64,000 nt of DNA from Nocardioides limicola (GTDB taxonomy: Bacteria > Actinomycetota > Actinomycetes > Propionibacteriales > Nocardioidaceae). This document shows positions 21,191 through 30,258 of the stretch, piece by piece. The notes below the pieces were generated by a model, which had not been told where the DNA came from, searched no databases, and saw only the letters and a list, made by a program, of their open reading frames with translations. The position numbers and the translations under genes are program-made. Within the stretch, counting starts at the first letter, position 1, and every line of letters begins with the position of its first letter. The DNA lies in NCBI RefSeq assembly GCF_016827675.1, contig NZ_JAERJA010000008.1, positions 105,796 to 169,795 of the forward strand, given 5' to 3'.

Positions 21191-22153
21191 ATGCCTGAGA
21201 TCGAGCCCGGTTCCGCACGCCCCGACGACGTCGACCCCGACGCATGGTCAGGGGTGCACCGTGGGCCACTGCGCCCGGGCGAATGGGTCCGGCTGACCGA
21301 CCAGAAGGGTCGCCGCCACAACTTCGAACTGGTGCCCGGCAAGCGCTTCTTCAGCAACAAGGGGCACCTGGAGCACGACGAGCTGATCGGTCATGAGGAG
21401 GGCTTCACGGTGCGCTCCTCGGCCGGTGGCGACTACCTGGTCTTCCGGCCGCTGCTGAGCGAGTTCGTGGTCTCCATGCCCCGCGGTGCCGCGGTGGTCT
21501 ACCCCAAGGACGCGGCCCAGATCGTGGCGATGGCTGACATCTTCCCCGGTGCCGTGGTGGTGGAGGCCGGCGTCGGATCCGGCGCGCTGACCTGTTCGCT
21601 GCTGCGCGCGGTAGGGCCGCTGGGCACGGTGGTCTCCTGGGAGCGACGCGAGGAGTTCGCCGACGTGGCCAAGGGCAACGTCACCCAGTTCTTCTCCGGC
21701 GAGCATCCGGCCTGGGATCTGCGCCTCGGTGACCTCGCGGAAGGACTTCCCGACTCCGGGATCCGCGCGGACCGGGTGATCCTGGACATGCTGGCCCCGT
21801 GGGAGTGCCTCGAGGCCGTCGCAGGGGCACTCGTGCCCGGTGGCATCGTGTGCGTCTACGTGGCGACCACCACCCAACTCTCCCGGGTGGTGGAGGAGTT
21901 GCGCGTGCACGGAGGGTTCACCGAACCGCAGGCCTGGGAGTCGCTGGTGCGGGATTGGCACGTCGAAGGACTCGCCGTGCGACCCGGCCACAAGATGATC
22001 GGCCACACCGCCTTCCTGGTCACCGCCCGGCGGATGGCACCCGGCGCCAAGCCCCCGCAGCGCAAGCGGCGCCCGGCACCGGGCGCCTACGGCCCCGACT
22101 ACTCGGGACCGCGGCCGGCCGACGTACCCCTGGATGTCAGCGACCCGGGATGA
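21191..22153 (+). CDS. trmI: tRNA (adenine-58-N1)-methyltransferase TrmI
   Basis: This 320-residue SAM-dependent methyltransferase makes m1A58 in the T-loop of tRNAs and stabilises them. The N-terminal beta domain (WVRLTDQKGRRHNFELVPG) and the class I SAM site VVVEAGVGSGALTCSLLRAVG are clear. They are followed by the LDMLAPWE active-site segment. The basic, Pro-rich tail after residue 280 is common in the actinobacterial members (Rv2118c). The ATG is seven bases after TACCCT (21178-21183). It stands directly upstream of arc as in other actinobacteria. Confidence 0.92.
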   Translation: MPEIEPGSARPDDVDPDAWSGVHRGPLRPGEWVRLTDQKGRRHNFELVPGKRFFSNKGHLEHDELIGHEEGFTVRSSAGGDYLVFRPLLSEFVVSMPRGAAVVYPKDAAQIVAMADIFPGAVVVEAGVGSGALTCSLLRAVGPLGTVVSWERREEFADVAKGNVTQFFSGEHPAWDLRLGDLAEGLPDSGIRADRVILDMLAPWECLEAVAGALVPGGIVCVYVATTTQLSRVVEELRVHGGFTEPQAWESLVRDWHVEGLAVRPGHKMIGHTAFLVTARRMAPGAKPPQRKRRPAPGAYGPDYSGPRPADVPLDVSDPG

Positions 22154-22256
22154 CCCCGCGACCACACCGAGACCGATTCGTTGCCTGACACTGCCCGAAC
22201 CTACTTCCGTTTCTCCCCGCCGAGGGTAGGGTCACAAGTGCAGGAGGTGGTCTTCG

Positions 22257-23996
22257 ATGACGGCACCGCAGGACGGACACACTCGTGAGGAACTCGCTGC
22301 CCAGGTGAGTTTCCTGGAGGCCGAGGTGGAGGAGTTGCGCCGCCGCGTGGCGGAGACTCCGACCGGGTCCAGAGGACTCGAACTGCGCCTGGCTGACACC
22401 CAGCGCTCGCTCGCAGCCGTGACCAGTCAGAACGAACGGCTGGCCGGCACCCTGCGCGAGGCCCGCGACCAGATCACCCGCCTCAAGGAGGAAGTGGACC
22501 GGCTGGCCCAACCCCCGGCCGGCTTCGGCACCTTCTTGAACCGCAACGAGGACGACTCGGTCGACGTCTTCACCGGCGGCCGGAAGCTGCGGGTGAACGT
22601 GAGCCCGAACGTCGACGTGGAGACCCTGGCACGCGGCCAGGAAGTGATGCTCAACGAGGCCCTCAACGTGGTCGCTGCGCTCGCCTACGAAGAGGTGGGC
22701 GAGGTGGTGATGCTCAAGGAGGTCCTCGCCGACCGCGACCGGGTGCTGGTGATCGCCAACGCCGACGAGGAGCGGGTGGTCCGGATCGCAGCCTCACTGC
22801 GTGACGAGGTGCTCCGAGCCGGCGACTCGCTGCTGCTCGACTCGCGCGCGGGCTACGTCTACGAGAAGGTGCCCAAGTCCGAGGTCGAGGAGTTGGTGCT
22901 CGAGGAGGTCCCGGACATCGACTACAACTCGATCGGCGGCCTGGCCGGCCAGATCGACCAGATCCGGGACGCGGTGGAACTGCCGTACCTGCACCCCGAA
23001 CTCTTCGTGCAGCACCAGTTGAAGCCACCGAAGGGCGTGCTGCTGTACGGCCCCCCGGGGTGCGGCAAGACGTTGATCGCGAAGGCTGTCGCCAACTCGC
23101 TGGCCAAGAAGGTCGCGGAGCGGACCGGCAGCAGCGGCAAGTCGTACTTCTTGAACATCAAGGGTCCCGAACTGCTGAACAAGTACGTCGGCGAGACCGA
23201 GCGCCACATCCGGCTGGTCTTCCAGCGAGCCCGGGAGAAGGCGTCCATGGGCACTCCGGTGATCGTCTTCTTCGACGAGATGGACTCACTGTTCCGGACC
23301 CGTGGCTCCGGAGTCTCCTCCGATGTGGAGAACACCATCGTCCCCCAACTCCTCAGCGAGATCGACGGCGTCGAGACGCTGGAGAACGTCCTGGTCATCG
23401 GCGCTTCCAACCGGGAGGACATGATCGATCCGGCGATCCTGAGGCCGGGCCGGTTGGACGTCAAGATCAAGATCGAACGACCCGACGCCGAGTCGGCCCG
23501 CGACATCTTCAGCAAGTATCTGGTCGCCGACCTGCCGTTGCACGCCGATGACCTGGCGGAGTTCGGCGGCGACCGAGATGCCTGCATCACCGGAATGATC
23601 CGGGCCGTGGTGGAGCGGATGTACACCGAGACCGAGGAGAACCGGTTCCTCGAGGTCACCTATGCCAACGGCGACAAGGAGGTCCTGTACTTCAAGGACT
23701 TCAACTCCGGCGCCATGATCCAGAACATCGTCGACCGCGCCAAGAAGATGGCGATCAAGGACTTCCTCGATCACCAGCAACTCGGCCTGCGGGTGCAGCA
23801 CCTGCTGCAGGCCTGCGTGGACGAGTTCAAGGAGAACGAGGACCTGCCGAACACGACCAACCCCGACGACTGGGCGCGGATCTCCGGCAAGAAGGGCGAG
23901 CGGATCGTCTTCATCCGGACCCTGGTCACCGGCAAGCAGGGCACCGAGCCCGGACGGTCCATCGAACAGGTCGCCAACACCGGCCAGTACCTGTAG
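22257..23996 (+). CDS. arc: proteasome-associated AAA ATPase Arc (Mpa)
   Basis: This 579-residue hexameric unfoldase feeds pupylated proteins to the 20S proteasome. Residues 8-90 form a coiled coil that binds Pup, followed by the double OB region. The AAA module has Walker A GPPGCGKT near residue 264 and Walker [11 protein letters not shown] near 336. The C-terminus is GQYL, the HbYX-like tail that docks on the proteasome alpha ring, and its conservation argues that a 20S core exists elsewhere in this genome. AGGAGG stands upstream of the ATG, and TAGGGT near 22226 is a possible -10. Unusually, dop, pup and prcBA do not follow. Confidence 0.96.
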   Translation: MTAPQDGHTREELAAQVSFLEAEVEELRRRVAETPTGSRGLELRLADTQRSLAAVTSQNERLAGTLREARDQITRLKEEVDRLAQPPAGFGTFLNRNEDDSVDVFTGGRKLRVNVSPNVDVETLARGQEVMLNEALNVVAALAYEEVGEVVMLKEVLADRDRVLVIANADEERVVRIAASLRDEVLRAGDSLLLDSRAGYVYEKVPKSEVEELVLEEVPDIDYNSIGGLAGQIDQIRDAVELPYLHPELFVQHQLKPPKGVLLYGPPGCGKTLIAKAVANSLAKKVAERTGSSGKSYFLNIKGPELLNKYVGETERHIRLVFQRAREKASMGTPVIVFFDEMDSLFRTRGSGVSSDVENTIVPQLLSEIDGVETLENVLVIGASNREDMIDPAILRPGRLDVKIKIERPDAESARDIFSKYLVADLPLHADDLAEFGGDRDACITGMIRAVVERMYTETEENRFLEVTYANGDKEVLYFKDFNSGAMIQNIVDRAKKMAIKDFLDHQQLGLRVQHLLQACVDEFKENEDLPNTTNPDDWARISGKKGERIVFIRTLVTGKQGTEPGRSIEQVANTGQYL

Positions 23997-24110
23997 GTCC
24001 GACGGCCCGAGCGGGTCGGCTGCGCTGCCACGCTGCCCGGGGGCGGCGGCTAGACTCGGACGCTGCCCCGCTGATCGTGTTCGACCCGCTGATCGTGTCC
24101 GAGGAGTTCC

Positions 24111-24656
24111 GTGGCCGTCCAACCCATCCGTCTCTTCGGCGACCCGGTGCTCCGGCAACGCGCCGACGAGGTGACCGACTTCGACCGTGAGGTGCGCCGC
24201 CTCATCCAGGACCTCACCGACACCATGCTGAGCGCGGGCGGAGCCGGGCTCGCTGCACCCCAGATCGGTGTGGGGCTGCGTGCCTTCACCTGGCACGTGG
24301 ACGGCGAGATCGGACACCTGATCAACCCCAGCCTGGAACTCTCCGCGGAGCAGCAGATCGACCTGGAGGGGTGCTTGTCGCTGCCCGAGCTCAGCTACGA
24401 GTGCCAACGCGCCCTGTCCGTGGTGGCCCACGGGTTCGACGTACACGGTGAGCCGGTCACCGTGCGCGGATCCGAGCTGCTGGCTCGGGCGATCCAGCAC
24501 GAGACCGACCACCTCGACGGCGTACTCTTCATCGACCGACTCGACACCGAGGCCCGGAAGGCGGCGATGCGGGAGATCCGCGAGTCCGCGTGGTTCGGGC
24601 TGGAGCAGCCCACCGTCAAGATCTCCCCGCACGCGACGAGAGGATTCGGAATCTGA
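24111..24656 (+). CDS. def: peptide deformylase
   Basis: This 181-residue metallo-hydrolase removes the formyl group from nascent N-terminal methionine. All three family motifs are visible: [10 protein letters not shown] (motif 1), EGCLSLPE (motif 2, metal Cys) and QHETDHLDG (motif 3, metal histidines and catalytic Glu). The start is GTG with GAGGAG upstream. A short 15-base direct repeat (CGCTGATCGTGT plus CGA) occurs twice in the 114-base gap before it, at about 24069-24104, of no known meaning. TAGACT near 24053 may be the -10. It overlaps fmt by one base (TGATG), so the two opposite steps of the formyl cycle are coupled. Confidence 0.95.
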   Translation: MAVQPIRLFGDPVLRQRADEVTDFDREVRRLIQDLTDTMLSAGGAGLAAPQIGVGLRAFTWHVDGEIGHLINPSLELSAEQQIDLEGCLSLPELSYECQRALSVVAHGFDVHGEPVTVRGSELLARAIQHETDHLDGVLFIDRLDTEARKAAMREIRESAWFGLEQPTVKISPHATRGFGI

Positions 24657-25585
24657 TGCGCGTCGTGTTCGCCGGCACCCCCGAGGTCGCCGTCCCAGCC
24701 CTGGAGGCGATCGCCGAGTCCGGCCACGAACTGGTCGGGGTCGTCACCCGACCCGATGCACCCGCCGGCCGGGGACGGAGACTGGTGGCCAGCCCGGTCG
24801 CGGTGCGTGCCGTCGAGCTCGGCGTCCCGGTGCTGAAGCCGGATCATCCGCGCGATCCCGACTTCCAGGCCGCCCTGCGAGCGCTGGCCCCGGACTGCTG
24901 TCCGGTGGTGGCCTACGGTGCCCTGCTGCCCCAGTCGGCGCTGGACATCCCCCCGCACGGCTGGGTCAACCTGCACTTCTCCTGCCTGCCGGCGTGGCGT
25001 GGCGCTGCCCCGGTCCAGCACTCGGTGTGGGCCGGTGACGAGGTCACCGGCGCCACCACCTTCCGGATCGTCAAGGAGCTCGACGCCGGTCCCGTGTTCG
25101 GGGTGATGACCGAACGGATCCGACCCGACGCCACCTCAGGTGACCTGCTGGCCCGGCTGGCCGAGGGTGGCGCAGGGCTGCTGGTCGCCACCCTCGACGG
25201 GATCGCCGACGGCAGCCTGGAGGCGCGGCCGCAACAGGCCGAGGGCGTCTCCTACGCACCCAAGATCGAGGTGGCCGACGCTGAGGTGGACTGGACCGAA
25301 CCGGCGGCCGCCGTGGACCGCCGGATCCGAGCCTGCACCCCGGCGCCGGGTGCCTGGACGCTGCTTGACGGCGAGCGTTTCAAGGTCGGGCCAGTGACCG
25401 TCGTGTCCGGTCGGGACCGTCTGGCTCCGGGTGAGCTCGAGGTGACCAAGAGCGCGATCTTCGTCGGCACCGGGACCGACCCGGTGCGACTGGGCCAGGT
25501 GAAGCCGTTCGGCAAGAAGCAGATGGACGCCGCCGACTGGGCCCGCGGCGTCCGGCTCGAGCCCGGCACCACGTTCGCGGGGTGA
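24656..25585 (+). CDS. fmt: methionyl-tRNA formyltransferase
   Basis: This 309-residue enzyme transfers a formyl group from 10-formyl-THF to initiator Met-tRNA. The N-terminal Rossmann-like domain carries [14 protein letters not shown] and the catalytic region [20 protein letters not shown], where His and Asn act in formyl transfer, followed by [15 protein letters not shown]. The usual family motif has SLLP where this one has SCLP, a small variation. The C-terminal OB-like domain begins near residue 205. It shares one base with def and a GTGA overlap with rsmB, so the three form one translation-linked operon. Confidence 0.94.
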   Translation: MRVVFAGTPEVAVPALEAIAESGHELVGVVTRPDAPAGRGRRLVASPVAVRAVELGVPVLKPDHPRDPDFQAALRALAPDCCPVVAYGALLPQSALDIPPHGWVNLHFSCLPAWRGAAPVQHSVWAGDEVTGATTFRIVKELDAGPVFGVMTERIRPDATSGDLLARLAEGGAGLLVATLDGIADGSLEARPQQAEGVSYAPKIEVADAEVDWTEPAAAVDRRIRACTPAPGAWTLLDGERFKVGPVTVVSGRDRLAPGELEVTKSAIFVGTGTDPVRLGQVKPFGKKQMDAADWARGVRLEPGTTFAG

Positions 25586-26883
25586 CGATGCTCGACCAGG
25601 CCCGACTGGCGGCGTACGAGGTGCTGACCGCGGTCAGGGCCGACGATGCGTACACCAACCTGGTGCTGCCTCAGGTCCTGGCCAAGCATGGGCTGACGGG
25701 ACGCGACGCTGCCTTCGTGACCGAACTGGCGGCCGGAGCCATTCGGCGACGAGGAACCTACGACGCGATCCTGGACAGCTGTGCCGACCGGATCCAACCA
25801 CGGGTACGGGATGCCCTGCTGCTGGGGGTCCACCAGTTGCTGTCGATGCGGGTGCCGCATCATGCCGCGATCTCGACCACCGTGGACTTGGTCCGCAGCC
25901 GCAACAAGGGTGCCGCCGGCTTCGCCAACGCGGTGCTGCGCAAGGTGTCCTCCGATGATCTGGACGGCTGGATCGCCAGCGTCGCTCCGGCGGCCGACAC
26001 TGACCCGATCGGCCACGCGGTGGTGGCGCACTCGCATCCGCGTTGGGTGGTCGAGGCGCTGGCCGCGGCCCTGACGGCCGGTGACCGCGCCGAGGAACTG
26101 GGGGCACTGCTGGCTGCCGACAACGAGAACCCGAAGGTGACACTCGTGGCCCGGCCCGGCGTCTGCACCGTTGCCGAACTCATCGAGGCCGGGGGAGTGG
26201 CGACCGGCCGTTCGCCCTACGCCGTCGAACTCGCTGGCGGGGATCCCGGCGCGATCCCTGCGGTGGCCGAGGGCCGTGCCGGTGTGCAGGACGAAGGCTC
26301 CCAGCGGGTCGCGCTGGCGCTCACCGAGGCGTCGTTGTCCGGCCCCGACGAGCGTTGGCTCGACCTGTGTGCCGGCCCGGGAGGCAAGACGGCGCTGATG
26401 GCCGCCGTGGCGGCCGGCCGCGGGGCGCGGGTGCTGGCGAACGAGGCGCTGCCGCACCGTACGGAACTGGTGGCCCGGCACGTGCGGGCGGTCCGCGCCG
26501 GCATGCTGGACGTGGTCACCGGCGACGGCACCCGCCCGGACTGGGAGCCGGCGAGCTTCGACCGGGTGTTGATCGACGCCCCGTGCTCGGGGCTGGGGGC
26601 TCTGCGGCGCCGCCCCGAGGCGCGCTGGCGCAAGCGTCCCGAGGATCTGGACACACTGGTGCCCCTGCAGCGGGCGCTGTTGAGTGCCGGCGTGGACTCG
26701 GTGCGTCCCGGGGGAGTCGTGGTCTATGCCACCTGTTCCCCGGTCCTCGCGGAGACCCGAGGTGTCGTCGATGCCGTGCTGTCGTCACGGGATGACGTGC
26801 GGGAGGAGCGCGCCGAGCAACTCTGGCCGCACGTGGATGGCAGCGACGCGATGTTCTTCTCGGTGATCCGCCGCACCCCCTGA
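25582..26883 (+). CDS. rsmB: 16S rRNA (cytosine-967-C5)-methyltransferase RsmB
   Basis: This 433-residue NOL1/NOP2/Sun-family enzyme methylates C967 of 16S rRNA. The N-terminal NusB-like RNA-binding domain occupies about residues 8-135. The catalytic domain has the SAM motif [34 protein letters not shown] (motif IV with the release cysteine) and [12 protein letters not shown] (motif VI with the nucleophilic cysteine). The GTG start overlaps the fmt stop (GTGA). An ATG six bases later (25588) is an alternative. In many actinobacteria rpe follows directly. Here a repeat and HNH region intervenes. Confidence 0.94.
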   Translation: MTMLDQARLAAYEVLTAVRADDAYTNLVLPQVLAKHGLTGRDAAFVTELAAGAIRRRGTYDAILDSCADRIQPRVRDALLLGVHQLLSMRVPHHAAISTTVDLVRSRNKGAAGFANAVLRKVSSDDLDGWIASVAPAADTDPIGHAVVAHSHPRWVVEALAAALTAGDRAEELGALLAADNENPKVTLVARPGVCTVAELIEAGGVATGRSPYAVELAGGDPGAIPAVAEGRAGVQDEGSQRVALALTEASLSGPDERWLDLCAGPGGKTALMAAVAAGRGARVLANEALPHRTELVARHVRAVRAGMLDVVTGDGTRPDWEPASFDRVLIDAPCSGLGALRRRPEARWRKRPEDLDTLVPLQRALLSAGVDSVRPGGVVVYATCSPVLAETRGVVDAVLSSRDDVREERAEQLWPHVDGSDAMFFSVIRRTP

Positions 26884-26890
26884 CCCCCTC

Positions 26891-27107
26891 GCTGGTCGAG
26901 TGCCGCCCGGTTCGGTGGTCGAGTGCCGCCGAGGAACGAGGCGGTGTATCGAGACCACCCCCGACCGCCGAACCACGCCTGCCCTCGGTGGTCGAGTGCC
27001 GCCTGCGTTCGGTGGTCGAGTGCCGCCGAGCTTGCGAGGCGGTGTATCGAGGCCACCCCCTAGTCGTCCGGGGTCTCGATACGCTCGCTGGCGCTCGCTA
27101 CTCGACC
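26891..27107 (+). repeat. upstream hairpin-repeat array (HNH-associated family)
   Basis: This non-coding stretch between rsmB and the HNH gene holds two full copies of a 46-47 bp element (26914-26959 and 27011-27057). It also has half copies (about 26893-26907 and 26985-27003) and one 36-bp second-type element (27072-27107). The first type begins GGTGGTCGAGTGCCGCC and ends GTATCGAGACCACC, so its ends pair (GGTGGTC with GACCACC) and an inner CCGCC/GGCGG pair follows. The second type begins GGTCTCGATACGCTCGC and ends GCTACTCGACC. Both look like REP-type imperfect palindromes. Confidence 0.8.
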
Positions 27108-27167
27108 GCCGATCAGGGTGTGAGGCGTCATCCGGAAATGTCGGAGCCTGCTGGTTGGCTTGTTCTC

Positions 27168-28700
27168 ATGAAGGCGGAGCAGCTCGAAGATCTCGACACC
27201 TCGGGTGAGGTGCTCGACTTCCTGCGCACCCAGCAGGCCGAGGCCCTTCTGGTCGAGGCGGCCGCGATGGTGGCGGCGGTGAAGTACTGCGGGATCAACA
27301 CCCCGACCACTGACACCGAGGCCGCCGGGCATTGGTTCGGGGACCGGTCCTGCGCGTTGGCGGGTGCGGGTGCCCCTCAGGTGTCAGAATCCGCGGTCAT
27401 CGAGTACGCCGCCGCCCTGGGCCGTAGCACCGAGTCGGCGAAGCGGTATCTGGGTGAGTGTTTGGAACTGGCGCATCGGCTCCGGAAGACCTGGACCCGG
27501 GTCCGTGCCGGTGAGGTCCCCGGCTGGGCGGCACGCCGGATCGCGTCCCAGACCATGAAGCTCCCCCAGGCCGGCGCGGCGTGGGTCGACGGTCAGGTCG
27601 CCCCCGCCGCGGGACGGATCGGGCCCACCGCGTTGGACCGGATCCTGAACGAGGCACTGACCCGGTTCGACCCCGAGGAGGCCGAACAGCGCCGCCTCGA
27701 CGGCCTCGAGGGTCGTCGGGTCGATATCGATCTTGATGATCTGATCGATGGGCAGGTCTGCCACGCCCGCGTGCACGGGGTCATCGACGCAGCTGATGCG
27801 ATCGACCTCCAGGAAGCGTTGAACACCCTGGCCGCGCAGTACCGCGAACTGGGATCCACCGAATCACTCAACGTACGCCGCGCCAAAGCCCTCGGCGAGT
27901 TGGCCCGCACCCAACTCCACCTCCACCTCGACGACGGTGACGGGGACAGTGGCGGGGGTCTCGCTACACCGCCTCACACGTTCGGCGGCACTCGACCAAC
28001 GAACAACGACGGGGGTGGTCTCGAGACACCGCCGGGCAATGGAGCGGAGGGTGGGGGTCTCGAGACACCGCCGGGCAATGGAGCGGAGGGTCGGGGTCTC
28101 GAGACACCGCCGGGTGACGGAGCGGTGGGTCGGTGGTCGAGTGTCGGCGAGGGACGAGCCGATGTATCGAGGCCACCCACCCGGCGGGTGGTGTTGCATG
28201 TGCATCTGTCCGAGGACGCGGTTCAGGGGTTCGGGGACGGGATCGCCCGGGTGGAGACGATCCTGGGGCAGCGGGACCGGTTGGTGACGTTTGAGCAGCT
28301 CACCGAGTGGTGTGAGGGCGCCCAGGTCACCGTGCAGCCCGTCCTGGATCTTCACGAGACGTTGATGTCGACGGGGTATCAGCCCGCAGGCAGGCTGCGG
28401 GAGCAGGTGGTCGGGAACAACCCGACGTGTGTGTTCCCCTACTGCCACCGGCCGGCCAGGACCAGCGATCTGGACCATGTCGAACCCTGGCGCGACGACG
28501 GTGGCGGTGGCCGGACCGACTCCACGAACCTGGCGCCGTTGTGTCGTACCCACCACAGGGCGAAGACCCACCTGGGGTGGACCTACACGATGCTGATCCC
28601 TGGTGAGTACCTGTGGACCAGCCCCCAAGGCCGCTCGTATCACCGTGGACCCGACGGCAGCAGTCCCGTCGACCCACCACGAGATACACCCCGCCCCTGA
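27168..28700 (+). CDS. DUF222/HNH endonuclease (13E12-like) with repeats inserted in frame
   Basis: This 510-residue protein has an N-terminal DUF222 region (about 1-260). A low-complexity Gly/Pro/Thr segment (263-340) follows, which is encoded by the local hairpin repeats. Next come a short conserved helical part and a C-terminal HNH domain (about 420-470). CVFPYCHRPAR, SDLDHVEPW, NLAPLC and THHRAKTHLGW give the zinc cysteines and histidines and the HNH catalytic residues. Homologues are the 13E12 repeat proteins of mycobacteria and the multicopy DUF222-HNH genes of Nocardioides-like genomes, of unknown role. The start is uncertain, with an ATG at 27138 as an alternative. Repeats lie on both sides and inside, so the gene and repeat family are evidently linked. 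Confidence 0.82.
   Translation: MKAEQLEDLDTSGEVLDFLRTQQAEALLVEAAAMVAAVKYCGINTPTTDTEAAGHWFGDRSCALAGAGAPQVSESAVIEYAAALGRSTESAKRYLGECLELAHRLRKTWTRVRAGEVPGWAARRIASQTMKLPQAGAAWVDGQVAPAAGRIGPTALDRILNEALTRFDPEEAEQRRLDGLEGRRVDIDLDDLIDGQVCHARVHGVIDAADAIDLQEALNTLAAQYRELGSTESLNVRRAKALGELARTQLHLHLDDGDGDSGGGLATPPHTFGGTRPTNNDGGGLETPPGNGAEGGGLETPPGNGAEGRGLETPPGDGAVGRWSSVGEGRADVSRPPTRRVVLHVHLSEDAVQGFGDGIARVETILGQRDRLVTFEQLTEWCEGAQVTVQPVLDLHETLMSTGYQPAGRLREQVVGNNPTCVFPYCHRPARTSDLDHVEPWRDDGGGGRTDSTNLAPLCRTHHRAKTHLGWTYTMLIPGEYLWTSPQGRSYHRGPDGSSPVDPPRDTPRP
27954..28177 (+). repeat. repeat cluster inside the HNH coding sequence
   Basis: A diverged first-type element (27954-28000) and an inverted first-type element (28132-28177) flank three tandem 39-bp units. 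The units begin with GGTCTCGAGACACCGCC at 28017, 28056 and 28095. Because 39 is divisible by three, each unit adds the same 13 residues (GLETPPGNGAEGG and variants) and the reading frame stays open. The segment encodes only a flexible linker, between DUF222 and the C-terminal half. Confidence 0.85.
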
Positions 28701-28739
28701 CCCCGCACCCCCACCGGCTGCGGGGCCACCGGCCTGCCC
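28671..28739 (+). repeat. 69-bp direct repeat, copy 1 (HNH gene 3' end plus terminator)
   Basis: This unit covers the last ten codons of the HNH gene and the hairpin after it. It is repeated almost exactly (about four differences) at 29197-29265, on the far side of the downstream repeat array. Confidence 0.85.
28701..28725 (+). terminator. hairpin terminator of the HNH gene
   Basis: CCCCGCA pairs perfectly with TGCGGGG around an 11-base loop, starting at the base after the HNH stop codon. There is no T-tract. A second copy of the same hairpin occurs at 29227-29251. Confidence 0.55.
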
Positions 28740-28752
28740 CGTGCCACCCGGG

Positions 28753-29183
28753 GGTGGCCTCGATACACCGCCTCGTTCCTCGGCGGCACTCGACCACCGA
28801 ACAGGCGCGGCACTCGACCACCGAGCACGGTGGTGTGGTTCGGCGGTCGAGTAGCGAGCGTCAGCGAGCGTATCGAGACCCCGGGCGACCGGGGGGTGGT
28901 CTCGATACACCGCCTCGCAAGCTCGGCGGCACTCGACCACCGAACGCAGGCGGCACTCGGCCACCGAACAGGGTGGTGGTTCGGCGGTCGAGTAGCGAGC
29001 GTCAGCGAGCGTATCGAGACCCCGTGCGACCTCGGGCGTGGCCTCGATACACCGCCTCGCAAGCTCGGCGGCACTCGACCACCGAACAGGGACGACGCTC
29101 GACCACCGAACGCAGGCGGCACTCGACCACCGAACAGGGACTGCACTCGACCACCGAACGGGGGGCGGCACTCGACCACCGAA
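28753..29183 (+). repeat. downstream hairpin-repeat array (HNH-associated family)
   Basis: This array has three full first-type elements (28753-28798, 28895-28941, 29037-29083) alternating with two 36-bp second-type elements (28845-28880, 28986-29021). It ends in a run of half elements sharing GGCACTCGACCACCGAAC (near 28806, 28952, 29095, 29117, 29143 and 29166). First-type elements here read GGTGGTCTCGATACACCGCC at the left, opposite in orientation to the upstream array. The full elements recur at a period of about 142 bases. No convincing gene is present between the HNH stop and the polymerase start at 29309. Confidence 0.85.
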
Positions 29184-29196
29184 ACACGCGACGCCC

Positions 29197-29265
29197 GACC
29201 CACCACGAGATACACCCAGCCCCTGACCCCGCACCCCCACCGGTTGCGGGGCCACCGGCACGCCC
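29197..29265 (+). repeat. 69-bp direct repeat, copy 2 (relic of an HNH gene 3' end)
   Basis: This is a near-identical copy of 28671-28739. It would encode the terminal residues DPPRDTPSP and stop of an HNH protein, followed by the same CCCCGCA/TGCGGGG hairpin, but no HNH body precedes it. It is best read as the remnant of a second gene copy or of a duplication around the array. Confidence 0.7.
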
Positions 29266-29308
29266 GGGCGGTCGCCGGAGGACTCCCTGACCCGGTAGCG
29301 TCGTCGAC

Positions 29309-30256
29309 GTGGCATCCCCCTTCACCGAGGTCGAGGTTCCGTCTCCGGACGCGAGCACTCGCGTGGTCAAGGTGACCAACCCTGACCGGGTCTACTTCCC
29401 CGACCTGGGGATCACCAAACTCGACCTGGTCGAGTACTACCTGAGCGTCGGCGAGGGGATCGTCAACGCGTTGTGGGAGCGCCCGTGCATGCTGCATCGC
29501 TTCCCCAAGGGCCTGGCCGGGGAGAAGGTGCACCAGAAGCGGCTGCCCGGCGGTGCCCCCGAGTGGGTGGAGACCGTGGAACTCTTCTTCCCGAGGTGGA
29601 AGCGGACCGCAGACGAACTCTGCGTCACCGAACTGGCCAGCGTGATCTGGGCCGTGCAGATGTCCACGGTCGAGTTCCACCCGTGGAACAGCCGCCGCGC
29701 GGACACCGAAGCCCCGGACGAGTGGCGGATCGACCTGGATCCCGGCCCCGACTGTGACTGGCAGACGGTACGACGGGTGGCCGCGGTGACCCGAGACCTG
29801 TTGGACGAGCTGGGCATCCGGGGCTACCCCAAGACCAGTGGCGGGAGCGGACTGCACGTCTACGTGCGGATCCCGCCGATGCCGTTCGCCGACCTGCGGC
29901 GGGCGGCGTACGCGTTCGCGTGTGAGGTGGAACGGCGGGCGCCGGACGACGTCACCACGGCGTGGTGGCGCAAGGACCGTGACCCGGCGCAACTCTTCGT
30001 GGACTACAACCAGAACACCCGCGACCACACCATCGCCGCCGCCTACTCGGTGCGCGGTGTTCCCGAGGCCACCGTCTCCGCTCCGGTCACCTGGGAGGAG
30101 ATCGGCACCTGCGAACCCGGCGACTTCACCGTGCGGACGATGCCCACCCGGTTCGCGGAGATCGGCGACCTGCACGCCAGCATCGACGACGTCGCCCACG
30201 ACATCAGCGTCCTCGGCGAGTGGGCCGACCGGGACGAGGCGAACGGCAAGGAGTGA
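29309..30256 (+). CDS. stand-alone LigD-type primase-polymerase
   Basis: This 315-residue archaeo-eukaryotic primase-fold polymerase is of the kind that forms the PolDom of LigD and repairs double-strand breaks by end joining. TNPDRVYFP is the usual opening. MLHRFPKGLAGEKVHQKRLP contacts the 5' phosphate, WRIDLDPGPDCDW carries the metal-binding aspartates, and KTSGGSGLHVYVRI the nucleotide site. It lacks ligase and nuclease domains and no ku gene is next to it, so partners would be elsewhere. The GTG start is seven bases after TAGCGT (29296-29301). It lies just beyond the repeat array. Confidence 0.88.
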   Translation: MASPFTEVEVPSPDASTRVVKVTNPDRVYFPDLGITKLDLVEYYLSVGEGIVNALWERPCMLHRFPKGLAGEKVHQKRLPGGAPEWVETVELFFPRWKRTADELCVTELASVIWAVQMSTVEFHPWNSRRADTEAPDEWRIDLDPGPDCDWQTVRRVAAVTRDLLDELGIRGYPKTSGGSGLHVYVRIPPMPFADLRRAAYAFACEVERRAPDDVTTAWWRKDRDPAQLFVDYNQNTRDHTIAAAYSVRGVPEATVSAPVTWEEIGTCEPGDFTVRTMPTRFAEIGDLHASIDDVAHDISVLGEWADRDEANGKE

Positions 30257-30258
30257 CC

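Noticed and set aside
24069..24104. 15-base direct repeat before def as a regulatory element
   Set aside because: Only two copies and no palindrome. It may be a chance tandem duplication in the untranslated region.
28753..29183. CRISPR array
   Set aside because: The repeats are of two alternating kinds with half copies, the intervals are unequal and themselves repeated, and no cas genes are nearby. The RecB-like nuclease at 19.1-20.0 kb has Cas4-type cysteines but stands alone.
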